Shown here one piece after another: positions 8,441-17,700 of a stretch of DNA of 64,000 nucleotides. Each line of letters starts with the position of its first letter. Position 1 is the first letter of the stretch. The DNA lies in contig NC_016631.1 of NCBI RefSeq assembly GCF_000178955.2, forward strand, positions 1,302,001-1,366,000. Direction: 5' to 3'. Under the pieces are notes generated by a model. It worked only from the letters and a program-made list of their open reading frames with translations, was not told the DNA's origin and ran no database searches. The translations under genes were made by a program, and so were the position numbers. Origin of the DNA: Granulicella mallensis MP5ACTX8. GTDB taxonomy: Bacteria > Acidobacteriota > Terriglobia > Terriglobales > Acidobacteriaceae.

Positions 8441-8840
8441 TTCTTTCTGTCATTCCCGCAGGGAATCTGCTGGCTAGAGTGGCACGATCTTGAGCGGGAG
8501 GACTCCGGTCCTCCCGCTACGAGTTTCTGAACTGTGGTTTAGCTTCTACGGAAGTCATTCAGGGCTGGTCTGGGGCAGCTTGTCTCGCCATGGCTAAAGA
8601 AGGCAATTCAGTCGCTCCGGCTACGCCTTCACTCCGGCCTTCGGCAGAAAGGAAGGAACCTTTGGGCGATGCCTTGGTGGCCTGGCTGAAGCCAGGCCCG
8701 TCCGGTTTGTGCCTCAACAAACTGTTTGTACCTTTCACCCCACAAAACAGTTTGATAGCAGATCCTGGCATGCTCCTTCGTGGATAGAGTCTTGCCTCTC
8801 CGAAACAGAAGCAGATTCCCTGCGGGAATGACAAAAAGAA
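8441..8840. repeat. Inverted pair of 30-bp palindromic repeats in a gene-free gap
   Basis: The 561-bp gap 8399-8959 has no convincing gene. Two copies of the repeat also seen near 4402 lie in inverted orientation at 8441-8470 and 8811-8840, matching over 30 bp with one difference. Between them are further self-complementary stretches (GCCTGGCT/AGCCAGGC near 8680; CAAACTGTTT/AAACAGTTTG at 8718-8755). The whole looks like a composite non-coding repeat element. Confidence 0.65.
8493..8518 (+). terminator. Hairpin after the rhamnose regulator
   Basis: An 11-bp perfect stem, AGCGGGAGGAC with GTCCTCCCGCT, closes a TCCG loop about 95 bp after the regulator stop codon. There is no T-tract, so it is a likely but atypical terminator or processing structure. 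It also lies inside the repeat-rich gap. Confidence 0.5.
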
Positions 8841-8959
8841 AGGCAAGAGCGAGTTGGATAAATACCCCTATAGAAATAGTTGTTCTATTGATAGTTGGTG
8901 TGTAATCATCATTACGCCGCGAAACAGGCGCGAGACCCACCACAGGAACCGATATCAGA

Positions 8960-11161
8960 ATGACAACCTCGAACAAACTCCACTTCCTCGAAGACCGCTG
9001 GGATGAAGCCGTAGCTTCCAAGCTCGACGCTCCAGAGTTGTTGCGCTACCGCTCGAATCTGCTGGGCTCCGACCTGCGACTGACGAACTTCGGTGGGGGC
9101 AACACGAGCTCGAAGATCGAAGAGATCGATCCGCTCGACGGGCAGAAGAAGACGGTGCTCTGGGTCAAGGGTTCCGGCGGCGATCTGGGCAGCATCAAGC
9201 GCTCCGGCTTTGCGACGCTGTACCTCGACAAGGTGCTGTCTCTGGCCAAGAGCTACAAGGGTGTTGAGTTCGAAGACGAGATCGTCTCGATGTATCCGCT
9301 CTGCACGTTCAATAACAATCCGACGGCGGCTTCGATCGACACGCCGCTGCATGGTTTTCTGCCCGCGCCGCATGTGGATCATCTGCACCCCGATTGGGCG
9401 ATTGCCCTGGCTGCCTCGGCCAACGGCAAGGAGAAGATGGAAGAGTTCAACCAGCGCTTCGGCCACAAGATGGTCTGGGTGCCGTGGCAGCGTCCGGGCT
9501 TTGAGCTGGCGATGATGCTGCAGAAGGCCGTGGCGGCTACACCCGGCTGCGACGGTGTCGTACTCGGCGGACATGGTCTGTTTACGTGGGGACAGACGCA
9601 GCGCGAGAGCTATCTGAACACCATCACGATCATCGATCAGCTCGGACAGTTCATCCAGGAACACGCAGCGAAGAAGGGACCGAGCTTCAGCGGTGCGAGG
9701 TACTCGTCGCATGAAGAGCGGAAGAGTCTTGCGGTGCAGTTGATGCCTGCGATTCGCGGCCGCGTTTCGGCGAAGCAGCGGGTCATCGGCAGCTTTACGG
9801 ATGCGCCGGATGTGCTCGCATTCGTGAACTCGAACTCGGCGAAGCAGCTGGCGCATCTCGGCACGAGCTGCCCGGACCACTTCATCCGCACGAAGATTCG
9901 CCCGCTGTTTATCGACTGGAATCCGACGGGGAGCATTACCGATCTCGAGGCCAAGCTGGATGAGGCTCTTGAGACCTATCGCGCCGAATATGCGGAGTAC
10001 TACAAGGCCCACGCGGCGCCGGAGTCTCCGGCCATGCGCGATGCCAGTCCGACGGTGGTACTTGTGCCGGGCGTCGGTATGTTCAGCTTCGGCAAGAACA
10101 AGGCGGAGTCGCGCATTACGGGTGAGTTCTATATCAATGCCATCCACGTGATGGAAGGCGCGGGCAGTATGGACGAGGGCAAGTTGCCTGCAGAGTTGCC
10201 GCAGGCTGGTTGCGCGCCGACGTCGGCGTTCAGCGTGCATGAGAACTACGTAGCGCTTCCGCCGAGCGAGGCCTTCCGTATCGAGTACTGGGCGCTGGAA
10301 GAGGCGAAGATTCGCCGCCAGCCTCCCGAGAAGGAACTGAGCCGCCGCGTGGTCCTGGTGGTCGGCGGCGCTAGCGGCATCGGACGTGAGACCGTTCTGC
10401 TGGCCGCGGAACGCGGTGCGCACATCGTCGTTGCGGATCTTTCGCTTGAGGCTGCGCAGAAGGTTGCGGACGAAGCCAAGGCGATCGGCGGCAAGGAGTG
10501 CGCGGTGGCTGCGGCGATCGACATTCGTAAGCGCGATGCGATCAAGAGCGCCCTGGACGCGACGATCGCGGCCTTTGGCGGCATCGATATTCTAGTCAAT
10601 ACCGCTGCCATCTTCCCGACCTCGCCCGACGGTATTATCACGGACGCGCAGTGGGGTGTGACGCTGGAGATCAACGTTACTGCTAACTACCTGCTCACCG
10701 ATGAAGCGCAGAAGGTCTTCAAGGCACAGGGAATTCCGGGCAGCGTAGTGCTGACCAGCTCAGCCAATGCGGTTGTGGCCAAGCGCGGCTCCGAAGCCTA
10801 CGACGTGAGCAAGGCGGCGTTGAGCCACCTGGTGCGCGAGCTGGCGATTACGTACTCGCCGCTGCTGCGCGTGAACGGCATCAGTCCGGCTACGGTGGTT
10901 AAGGGATCGACGATGTTCCCGCGCGACCGCGTGAAGGCCTCGCTCACGAAGTATGGAATTCCGTTCGATGAGAGCGGAAGCGATGACGAGATCCGCAACC
11001 TGCTGGCGGCGTTCTATGCCAAGCGCACGCTGACGCATGTGCCCATCGATCCGAAGGACTGCGCAGAGGCGATCCTGTTTGTCGGCGGCCCCAAGGCGCC
11101 GGTGACGACGGGCCACCTGATTCCGGTGGACGGCGGCCTGACCGAGGCGTACCTGCGATGA
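8960..11161 (+). CDS. rhaEW: Fused rhamnulose-1-phosphate aldolase / L-lactaldehyde dehydrogenase
   Basis: Bifunctional cytoplasmic enzyme of 733 aa. Residues about 1-420 are a class II aldolase/adducin-type domain (FGGGNTSSK, KGSGGDLG, HVDHLHPDW metal-binding His pair, GGHGLFTWG) that splits rhamnulose-1-phosphate into DHAP and L-lactaldehyde. Residues about 455-733 are a short-chain dehydrogenase (VVGGASGIG nucleotide-binding motif, NTAA, catalytic YDVSK) that oxidises lactaldehyde to L-lactate. The same architecture is known from Bacillus subtilis RhaEW. It overlaps rhaB by ATGA. The lactate product explains the nearby lutABC genes. Confidence 0.94.
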   Translation: MTTSNKLHFLEDRWDEAVASKLDAPELLRYRSNLLGSDLRLTNFGGGNTSSKIEEIDPLDGQKKTVLWVKGSGGDLGSIKRSGFATLYLDKVLSLAKSYKGVEFEDEIVSMYPLCTFNNNPTAASIDTPLHGFLPAPHVDHLHPDWAIALAASANGKEKMEEFNQRFGHKMVWVPWQRPGFELAMMLQKAVAATPGCDGVVLGGHGLFTWGQTQRESYLNTITIIDQLGQFIQEHAAKKGPSFSGARYSSHEERKSLAVQLMPAIRGRVSAKQRVIGSFTDAPDVLAFVNSNSAKQLAHLGTSCPDHFIRTKIRPLFIDWNPTGSITDLEAKLDEALETYRAEYAEYYKAHAAPESPAMRDASPTVVLVPGVGMFSFGKNKAESRITGEFYINAIHVMEGAGSMDEGKLPAELPQAGCAPTSAFSVHENYVALPPSEAFRIEYWALEEAKIRRQPPEKELSRRVVLVVGGASGIGRETVLLAAERGAHIVVADLSLEAAQKVADEAKAIGGKECAVAAAIDIRKRDAIKSALDATIAAFGGIDILVNTAAIFPTSPDGIITDAQWGVTLEINVTANYLLTDEAQKVFKAQGIPGSVVLTSSANAVVAKRGSEAYDVSKAALSHLVRELAITYSPLLRVNGISPATVVKGSTMFPRDRVKASLTKYGIPFDESGSDDEIRNLLAAFYAKRTLTHVPIDPKDCAEAILFVGGPKAPVTTGHLIPVDGGLTEAYLR

Positions 11162-12618
11162 GTGTGGACGGTACAGCGGCAACTCTTCCTCTTCCGGTTC
11201 CAAATGACCGACGGGCTCTGGTTGCTATCGATCTGGGAGCAGAGAGTTGCCGCGTATCGTTGCTGCGCTGGCTGGAACAGGGTCCCCGGATTCAGCTTGT
11301 CCATCGCTTTGCGAACCACGCTGTCGAACGCGCGGATGGTCTGCGGTGGGATCTCGGGATGATCCTCGAGGGGCTCTATGTTGGCCTGCGTCAATGTGCG
11401 GAGATCGCGACTGAAGGGGTACGGTCGATTGCTGTTGACGGTTGGGCCGTGGACTATGTGCGGCTCGACGATCAGGGCACGGCCATCGCCGATCCCTTTT
11501 GTTATCGCGATGAGCGTACGGTTGCGGCTGAGCCGGTATTGCACGAACGTCTCTCCGCTGAGCGGATGCGCGAGATTACGGGTCTCCAGCTTCTACGCAT
11601 TAATAGCGTCTACCAGATGTTTGCCGACGATGTGGAGAAGAAGAAACACAGCTGGCTCAACCTGCCGGAGTATGTTCTGCATCGGCTTGGCGGCCGCGCG
11701 GTCTCGGAGCTTACCAATGCGACGCATACGCAGATGGTGGGCCTCGATGGCGAGTGGTCGAGTGAGATCTTCGCTGTGCTTGGGCAGTCGATAGCGGATG
11801 CGCCTCCGATTGTTCCTCCGGGAACCGACATTGGAAGAGTGCAGGGCGAGTTAGCGATGCTGCCAGCGTTTGAGAATACGCGTCTGATCGCTCCGGCGTG
11901 TCACGATACGGCTTCGGCGATTGCGGCGATTCCCGATCCGGGTGATGACTGGGCCTACATTAGTTCGGGTACGTGGTCGCTGGTGGGAACGCAGTTAGAG
12001 GCTCCGGTGAATTCGGCTACCGCGCGGGAAGAGAACTTCACCAACCTGGGCGGCGTCGATGGGACGATCTGCTTCCATAAAAACGTGAACGGCATGTGGC
12101 TTCTGCGCCAGTGCATCGAGAGCTGGAGCACAAAGGGCACGACGCTCGATCTGCCGGCATTGGTGGAGGCTTCGATGACGTTTGGCCCTCGTGAGTATGT
12201 GCTAAATGTGGATGACCCTGACCTGATGCTGCAAGGCCATATGCCGGAGCGCATCAACGCGCAGCTTCGCCGGCGCGGGTTGGCGGAGTTGAGCACCGAG
12301 GCAAAGGACGCGGCGGAGATGGCTTCGTTCCTCTTCTACAGTTTGGCGGCGCGCTACGCGCATGTGCTGCACAGCGTCGCGGAGATTACGGGCAAGCGCT
12401 TTCGGCGGCTCTACCTCATGGGCGGCGGAAGCCAGAATGAGTTCCTGAATCGCCTGACGGCTGAGGCTACGGGACTCGAAGTGTTGCGGGCGGGTACGGA
12501 GTGCTCGACCCTGGGCAACTTTGCTGTCCAGCTTGCAACCCTGGAGAAGACGGGCGAGACGGTGTCGCGACCGGCGTGCGTCTGGGCGGCTAGCCTCGCA
12601 AACGCGCAGCAGAGCTAG
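11158..12618 (+). CDS. rhaB: Rhamnulokinase
   Basis: FGGY-family sugar kinase of 486 aa that phosphorylates L-rhamnulose to rhamnulose-1-phosphate with ATP. The N-terminal phosphate-binding motif VAIDLGAESCRVSLL, the substrate-domain motif VDGWAVDYVRLD, the ISSGTWSLVG segment and the C-terminal ATP-binding YLMGGGSQNEFLNRL are all present. The ATG overlaps the rhaEW stop, so the two are coupled and together supply the substrate for the aldolase. The stop at 12618 is followed by a repeat element instead of another rhamnose gene. Confidence 0.95.
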   Translation: MSVDGTAATLPLPVPNDRRALVAIDLGAESCRVSLLRWLEQGPRIQLVHRFANHAVERADGLRWDLGMILEGLYVGLRQCAEIATEGVRSIAVDGWAVDYVRLDDQGTAIADPFCYRDERTVAAEPVLHERLSAERMREITGLQLLRINSVYQMFADDVEKKKHSWLNLPEYVLHRLGGRAVSELTNATHTQMVGLDGEWSSEIFAVLGQSIADAPPIVPPGTDIGRVQGELAMLPAFENTRLIAPACHDTASAIAAIPDPGDDWAYISSGTWSLVGTQLEAPVNSATAREENFTNLGGVDGTICFHKNVNGMWLLRQCIESWSTKGTTLDLPALVEASMTFGPREYVLNVDDPDLMLQGHMPERINAQLRRRGLAELSTEAKDAAEMASFLFYSLAARYAHVLHSVAEITGKRFRRLYLMGGGSQNEFLNRLTAEATGLEVLRAGTECSTLGNFAVQLATLEKTGETVSRPACVWAASLANAQQS

Positions 12619-12666
12619 AACACACTTGAAACGGTTCCATCGATAGCGTGCCTTACGGATGAATCG

Positions 12667-12832
12667 CCCCTAAATTGTCATCTCGACTGGAGCATGATGG
12701 TTTTGTCGTCATGCGGAGTGGAGAGACCTGCAGGTTGTTCGCACAGGCGATGGTGCTGGTACAAGCAAACTGCAGGTCTCTCCACTGCGGCGGCAGAAAA
12801 CGCCGCCTCCGGTCGAGATGACAATTTAGGGG
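12667..12832. repeat. Long imperfect palindrome (166 bp), acidobacterial intergenic repeat type
   Basis: The outer arms at 12667-12687 and 12812-12832 (TAAATTGTCATCTCGAC and its complement) are near-perfect, and inner arms AGTGGAGAGACCTGCAG / CTGCAGGTCTCTCCACT at about 12717-12788 add a second stem. A short GCGGCGG...CCGCC stem lies in the right part. The structure fills most of the 363-bp gap between rhaB and the permease. It resembles a REP/MITE-like non-coding element; it may also act as the rhaB terminator. Confidence 0.7.
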
Positions 12833-12922
12833 GAGGGTCGAAAACGACCACCTCGCACTAACCGCCAAGAACAGGCAGCAGCAAAAACTGCGCTATGCTG
12901 AATCCACACGAATCATCCAGTT

Positions 12923-12956
12923 GGTTAATCCGGCCCAGTCCGCTGGGTCCTTAACC
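12923..12956 (+). promoter_or_regulatory. Stem-loop in the leader of the permease gene
   Basis: GGTTAA and TTAACC flank CCCAG-TCCG-CTGGG, giving a bulged hairpin 26 bp before the permease start codon. It could be an operator or a leader structure. No known riboswitch class is recognised. Confidence 0.3.
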
Positions 12957-12981
12957 GAACTTCTATCTGCGAGGTTGAACG

Positions 12982-14373
12982 ATGGATTCTTCCACGGTCG
13001 CGACGATCAGCGACGGCCCGGAGACAGCGACCTCGCCCTCGTATGGGTTGCGGCAACAGGTGCTGTCGCCGCTCGAAACCCTGGCGCAGTCCATCTCTCT
13101 GATTGCACCCAGCACAACGCCTACACTGACGGTGCCGCTGGTCTTTGGATTGTGTGGGGCGGGTACGGGTCTCGCCTATCTGATTGCCCTGGCCGCAATC
13201 GTACTGGTTGCATTGTGCGTGGCGAGTTTTGCGCGAGAGTCGGCGTCGCCCGGCTCGCTCTATAGCTATACGCGCTCGTCGCTTTCTCCGGCGTGGAGTG
13301 CGCTTACTGCATGGGCGCTGTTCTTTGCGTATGTGATGACTGCGTCATCGGTCATCGGAGGCTTCCTCAACTACGCCTATATCTTTCTCGATGAGTACCA
13401 CGTGCATGTGTCTCCTGTGCTGCTTTCGCTGGTGGCGGCGGGCGGAGCGATGGCGGTCGCGTATCGCGATGTAAAGGTATCGACGGAGATGATGCTCTGG
13501 ATCGAGGCGATCTCGGTATGCCTGATTACCTTCGTCGTCGGCATTACGCTGTGGAAGCATGGTCTGCATCTGGACATGTCGCAGGTCCGCCTTCGGGGAG
13601 TCTCCGCGCAGCAGGTACGGATGGGCGTCATGCTGGCGATCTTTAGCTTCGTGGGTTTCGAGAGCGCGACGACCCTTGGTGCGGAGGCCCGCGAACCTCT
13701 GAAGACGATTCCTCGCGCTGTGATCCAAAGTGCGCTGCTGGCGGGTTTATTTTTTATCGTTTGCGCGTATGGTGAGGTGCTTGGATTCCACGGAGCCTCC
13801 ACAACGCTGGATGCCAGCGCCGCGCCGTTTCACTACCTCTCCGCGCAGGCTGGTGTCAGGTTTGTCGGCCCGATCATCGATGCGGGCGTGCTCGTCAGCA
13901 TGCTGGCGGCGACGCTGGCCTGCGTCATCGCGGCCTCGCGCGTTCTGCTGCTGATGGCGCACCACGGTTTGGCGCATAGCCGTTTCGGAGTGACGCACGC
14001 CCGGAACGAGACGCCCGGTATGGCCAGTATTCTTGCCGCGATACTCGCCTTTGTGCCTGTAGGAGTGCTCGCTCATCGAGGAGCCAGCGGAGCCGATATC
14101 TATGGCTGGATGGGCACGCTCGCCGTCTTTGGCTTTCTTACGGCGTACACGCTGGCGGCGATTGCGCTCGCCGTACATCTGCGGCGAGAGCAGCGTCTGG
14201 GCGTGGTGTCAGGTTTGCTCGCCGCTGTTGCTACAGCGGCGATGATCGCTGCGCTGCTGTGGAATATCTTTCCCGTGCCGCCTGCGCCACAGCGGTATTT
14301 TCCTTACATCTACCTTGCGTACCTGGTGTTAGCGATGGCCTGGTATGGGATCAGCAAGCGGCGTGAAGCGTAG
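12982..14373 (+). CDS. APC-family amino acid permease
   Basis: Inner-membrane secondary transporter of 463 aa with about 12 hydrophobic segments. The first segment, SPLETLAQSISLIAPSTTP, and the FVGFESATTLGAEAREPLKTIPRAV signature around residues 214-238 are typical of the amino acid-polyamine-organocation family. The substrate cannot be read from the sequence. It stands alone between rhaB and the TonB receptor and is separated from both by long gaps, so membership of the rhamnose regulon is not supported. Confidence 0.85.
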   Translation: MDSSTVATISDGPETATSPSYGLRQQVLSPLETLAQSISLIAPSTTPTLTVPLVFGLCGAGTGLAYLIALAAIVLVALCVASFARESASPGSLYSYTRSSLSPAWSALTAWALFFAYVMTASSVIGGFLNYAYIFLDEYHVHVSPVLLSLVAAGGAMAVAYRDVKVSTEMMLWIEAISVCLITFVVGITLWKHGLHLDMSQVRLRGVSAQQVRMGVMLAIFSFVGFESATTLGAEAREPLKTIPRAVIQSALLAGLFFIVCAYGEVLGFHGASTTLDASAAPFHYLSAQAGVRFVGPIIDAGVLVSMLAATLACVIAASRVLLLMAHHGLAHSRFGVTHARNETPGMASILAAILAFVPVGVLAHRGASGADIYGWMGTLAVFGFLTAYTLAAIALAVHLRREQRLGVVSGLLAAVATAAMIAALLWNIFPVPPAPQRYFPYIYLAYLVLAMAWYGISKRREA

Positions 14374-14514
14374 AAGCCTGCGCGCGAGCCCTGAAGAGCA
14401 TATTTCTATTGGCCTGAGATGAATTCTCAGTTATTCTTTGGTTATCGCAACAGTTCATGGGACGCAATCTGCTGCCCTCATCCAGTATCTGGCTTCGAAC
14501 TTAACCATTCGATC

Positions 14515-14532
14515 AAATGCATTTTTGCATTT
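14515..14532. promoter_or_regulatory. Palindrome upstream of the TonB receptor gene
   Basis: AAATGCA-TTTT-TGCATTT is a perfect 7-bp inverted repeat, extended imperfectly by CGATC / AGTCG, about 220 bp upstream of the receptor start. It is the clearest element in the 377-bp gap 14374-14750, which otherwise shows no gene. It may be an operator or a factor-independent terminator remnant of the permease gene. Confidence 0.3.
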
Positions 14533-14750
14533 AGTCGAATCGCTCAGTAAGTGTCCTTGAGGCACGGCGCGGAGTTGTACCTGCCGTCGAAACTAGAACG
14601 TACAACCCCGGAATACAGGGGGCTGTCCCTCCGTTTTCAGACGTACCGATTACACAGGAAACGAGTTTCAGAACAACGGCCGCTGGGCTGCATGCGATAC
14701 GTGTCTCTTCTTTGCAGCTCTCCCGTAGGTTCTTCCCAGGAGGTAACACC

Positions 14751-17700
14751 TTGCTCTCCCTACGCAGAATGGCCGCGGCCTTTGCTCTTTCCACCCTCTG
14801 TCTCTTCCTGCTTGCGCCGAGTGTTGCGCGAGCGCAGCAGACTCTCGGGGGGATCGTTGGAACAGTGACCGATCCTTCGGGAAGCGTTGTGCCTGGGGTG
14901 CAGGTGAAGGCTGTTTCGGACGATACCAAGCTTACCCGCACCGCGCAGTCCAGCGCACAAGGTTCCTACACACTGAATGACCTGCCTATCGGTAAGTACA
15001 CTCTGACGTTTACGCGAGACGGTTTTTCAAGCCAGAGATATCCCGGCATCCTGGTCCAGGCTGACCGTACGATCACTCTTCCGGCGCAGCTTGCGGTGGG
15101 AGCTGTATCGGATTCCGTAACCGTCGATGTCAATCCGCTGCTCAATGCGACCGACACCACGAACGGCTATGTGCTCGATAAGTCTCAGATTGAGGCGATT
15201 CCTCTGCCGACCGGCAGCTTTACGGGTGTAGCGATTCTCTCGCCTGGAGTTAACTCCGAACTTGCGGGTGGTACGGGCGCGAACTCCGGCCTGGGCAATG
15301 CTCCCATCTGGGCCAATGGCCAACGCGATACCAGCAACAGCTTCTCGTTGAATGGCGTCGACGCCAGCAGCCTGTTCAACGGCAAGAGCACCAGCCAGGT
15401 GGGTTCGGCTCGCGTAATCAATAGCACGGGGGTTTCCACCAGCAATGGCGCGGCTGGCGTCATTCAATCCGCAGCCTCGATCTATCTCTCGATCGGCAAC
15501 GCCATTCCTACTCCGGCTCCTGAGACGATTGCCGAGGTTCGGGTCAACGCTTCGATGTATGACGCCCAGCAGGGCTCCACCTCTGGTGCGCATATCGACA
15601 TGAGCACTGCCTCCGGCACGAACACCTATCACGGCACGCTTTATGGCCGTCGTGGCACGAACTGGATCAATGCCGCGCCCTTCTTCTTCAAGAACGATAT
15701 GGATGTTCCCGACAACCTGAAGAACCCCGAGCTGCACCGCTATCTTGTCGGCGGCACGTTCGGTGGTCCCATCATCAAGGACAAGCTCTTCGGTTTTCTC
15801 TCCTACCAGCATCTGCACGTCTCCGATCAGGAGATCGGGGACTCCTTCATGAACGTCCCCGTCGGCCTCTCCGACAGCACTCGTAGCGCCTCAGGCTTTG
15901 CGAGCATCGTGAACGCACAATTTCCAGATGCCAACCAGACTCTTAGTGCCGGCAACATCGATCGGACGGCCCTGGCTCTTTTCAATTCGCCCGCACTGCC
16001 CGGGGAGCCCGGAAAGTGGCTCATTCCCAATGACACCGGATCGGCAAGCCTGTCTCCGACGCATCCCTTCAACGCCTTCCTTCCGGGAACCGGCCGCTTC
16101 AAGGCGGACATGCTGGTCGCGAACCTCGACTACAACGCTACGACGAAAGACACCATTGCGTTGAAATACTACTACCAGCACGATCCCACGCTTGCGCCCT
16201 ACTCCTACTCCAATGTTCCCGGCTTCACCGAGCACCTCGACTCCGGCGCGCAGGTCTTCTCTATCGTCAACACCTACCTGGTGAAGTCCAACCTGAGTAC
16301 GACAGAGACGCTGGGTTTCCTGCGCGAGAAGACCTGGGGCGACAACGAGCAGCCCTTCGGTCCGAGCGCTATCCCCGGCGGTTCGGAGGGTAATGTCTCG
16401 ATTAACGAATTTGGGTCGAACTACTTTCCCGGTGTTTCGATTGTGAATGTATTGGGCAGTGCTGCAGCCAACGCCGGTCTCTCCGGCACGGGCATTCTGA
16501 ACATCGGCCCCAATGCGGAAGGGCAATCGTCGAACACGGGTGTCTTTCAGAACCGCTTGCAGCCTACCGGCAATGCGATCTGGACGATCGGCAAACACAC
16601 GGTCAGCTTCGGAACGAGCTACAGCTATACCCAGCTCAACACCATCGACAAGCGTACGGGCACCGGTACCGTCGCCACGGACGATCTGAGTGCGTTTGCG
16701 CAAGGCTACGTCACTCCTGGCAGCTCTTCTACGAGCTTCTATGTCAGCTCTTTCCTGCAGGGCGATGCCAGCCGTTACTATCGGGCGAACCAGATTGGAA
16801 GCTACGTGCAGGACAAGTTCCAGGTCACGCCGACTCTCAGCTTGACGGCCGGTGTGCGCTACGACTGGGACGGTGGACTAACGGAGAAGCAGGGTCGCAT
16901 CTTCAACTTCGATTTCCCCGATGCCAGCCACCCCAACGATCCGAACGCCTATCAGTACAACGCGGTAGCGGACGTGATCACGCAGCCCGGCTTCATCATC
17001 GCCGGTAACAATGCGAACGGTACTTCAGGTGTAAGTCCAACGACTCTTACCGGCCGCCAATGGGGGATTGGTCCGCGTATCGGGGCAGCCTGGCAGCCCG
17101 AGATGTTCCATAACAAAGTCGTTATTCGTAGTGGCTTTGGCATGTACTACGACCGTGGCGAGCTGTTCAGCTATTTCTCGCCCGGATATGCGATCGGCAC
17201 CGTTACCGGCGGGCCCTTCGGCGTCAACCAGCAGCTTCCTTTTGTCACTGCGCAGAACTGCCCGAACAACACTCTCTACGACTATTACATTCCTACCTGC
17301 GGCACGAATAACCTCGGGCCGGGTAACACGAACGACCCTTTCTCCCCTCCGAACCAGACGCCTACGGCGGCAACCGGTAACCTGGCTAATCCTTATACGA
17401 ATGTTCAGTCCGCGGCCCCCTCCAATCCCAAGGCCTCTGACCTGAGTAAGTACCTGCCTAACCTGGGGGAGATTAACAACGGAGGGCGGCCGATCTCGCT
17501 GGGCGTTTATGATCGTGGCAACAAGCTGCCCTATACCTATAACTACACGCTGGACGTTCAATGGCAGCCACGCAACGACCTGGCCGTTGAGTTTGGCTAC
17601 GTTGGCAATCTTGGCCGTCACCAGGTCATCCCTGTTCCGTTCAACCAGCCGGGAATTGCTTCACCTACGAGTCCTATTCATGGCGAAACTCTCTCCTACG

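Noticed and set aside
8559-8846. Open frames on both strands in the rhaI-regulator/rhaEW gap
   Set aside because: They are made of repeat and hairpin sequence, with no recognisable domain or ribosome-binding site.
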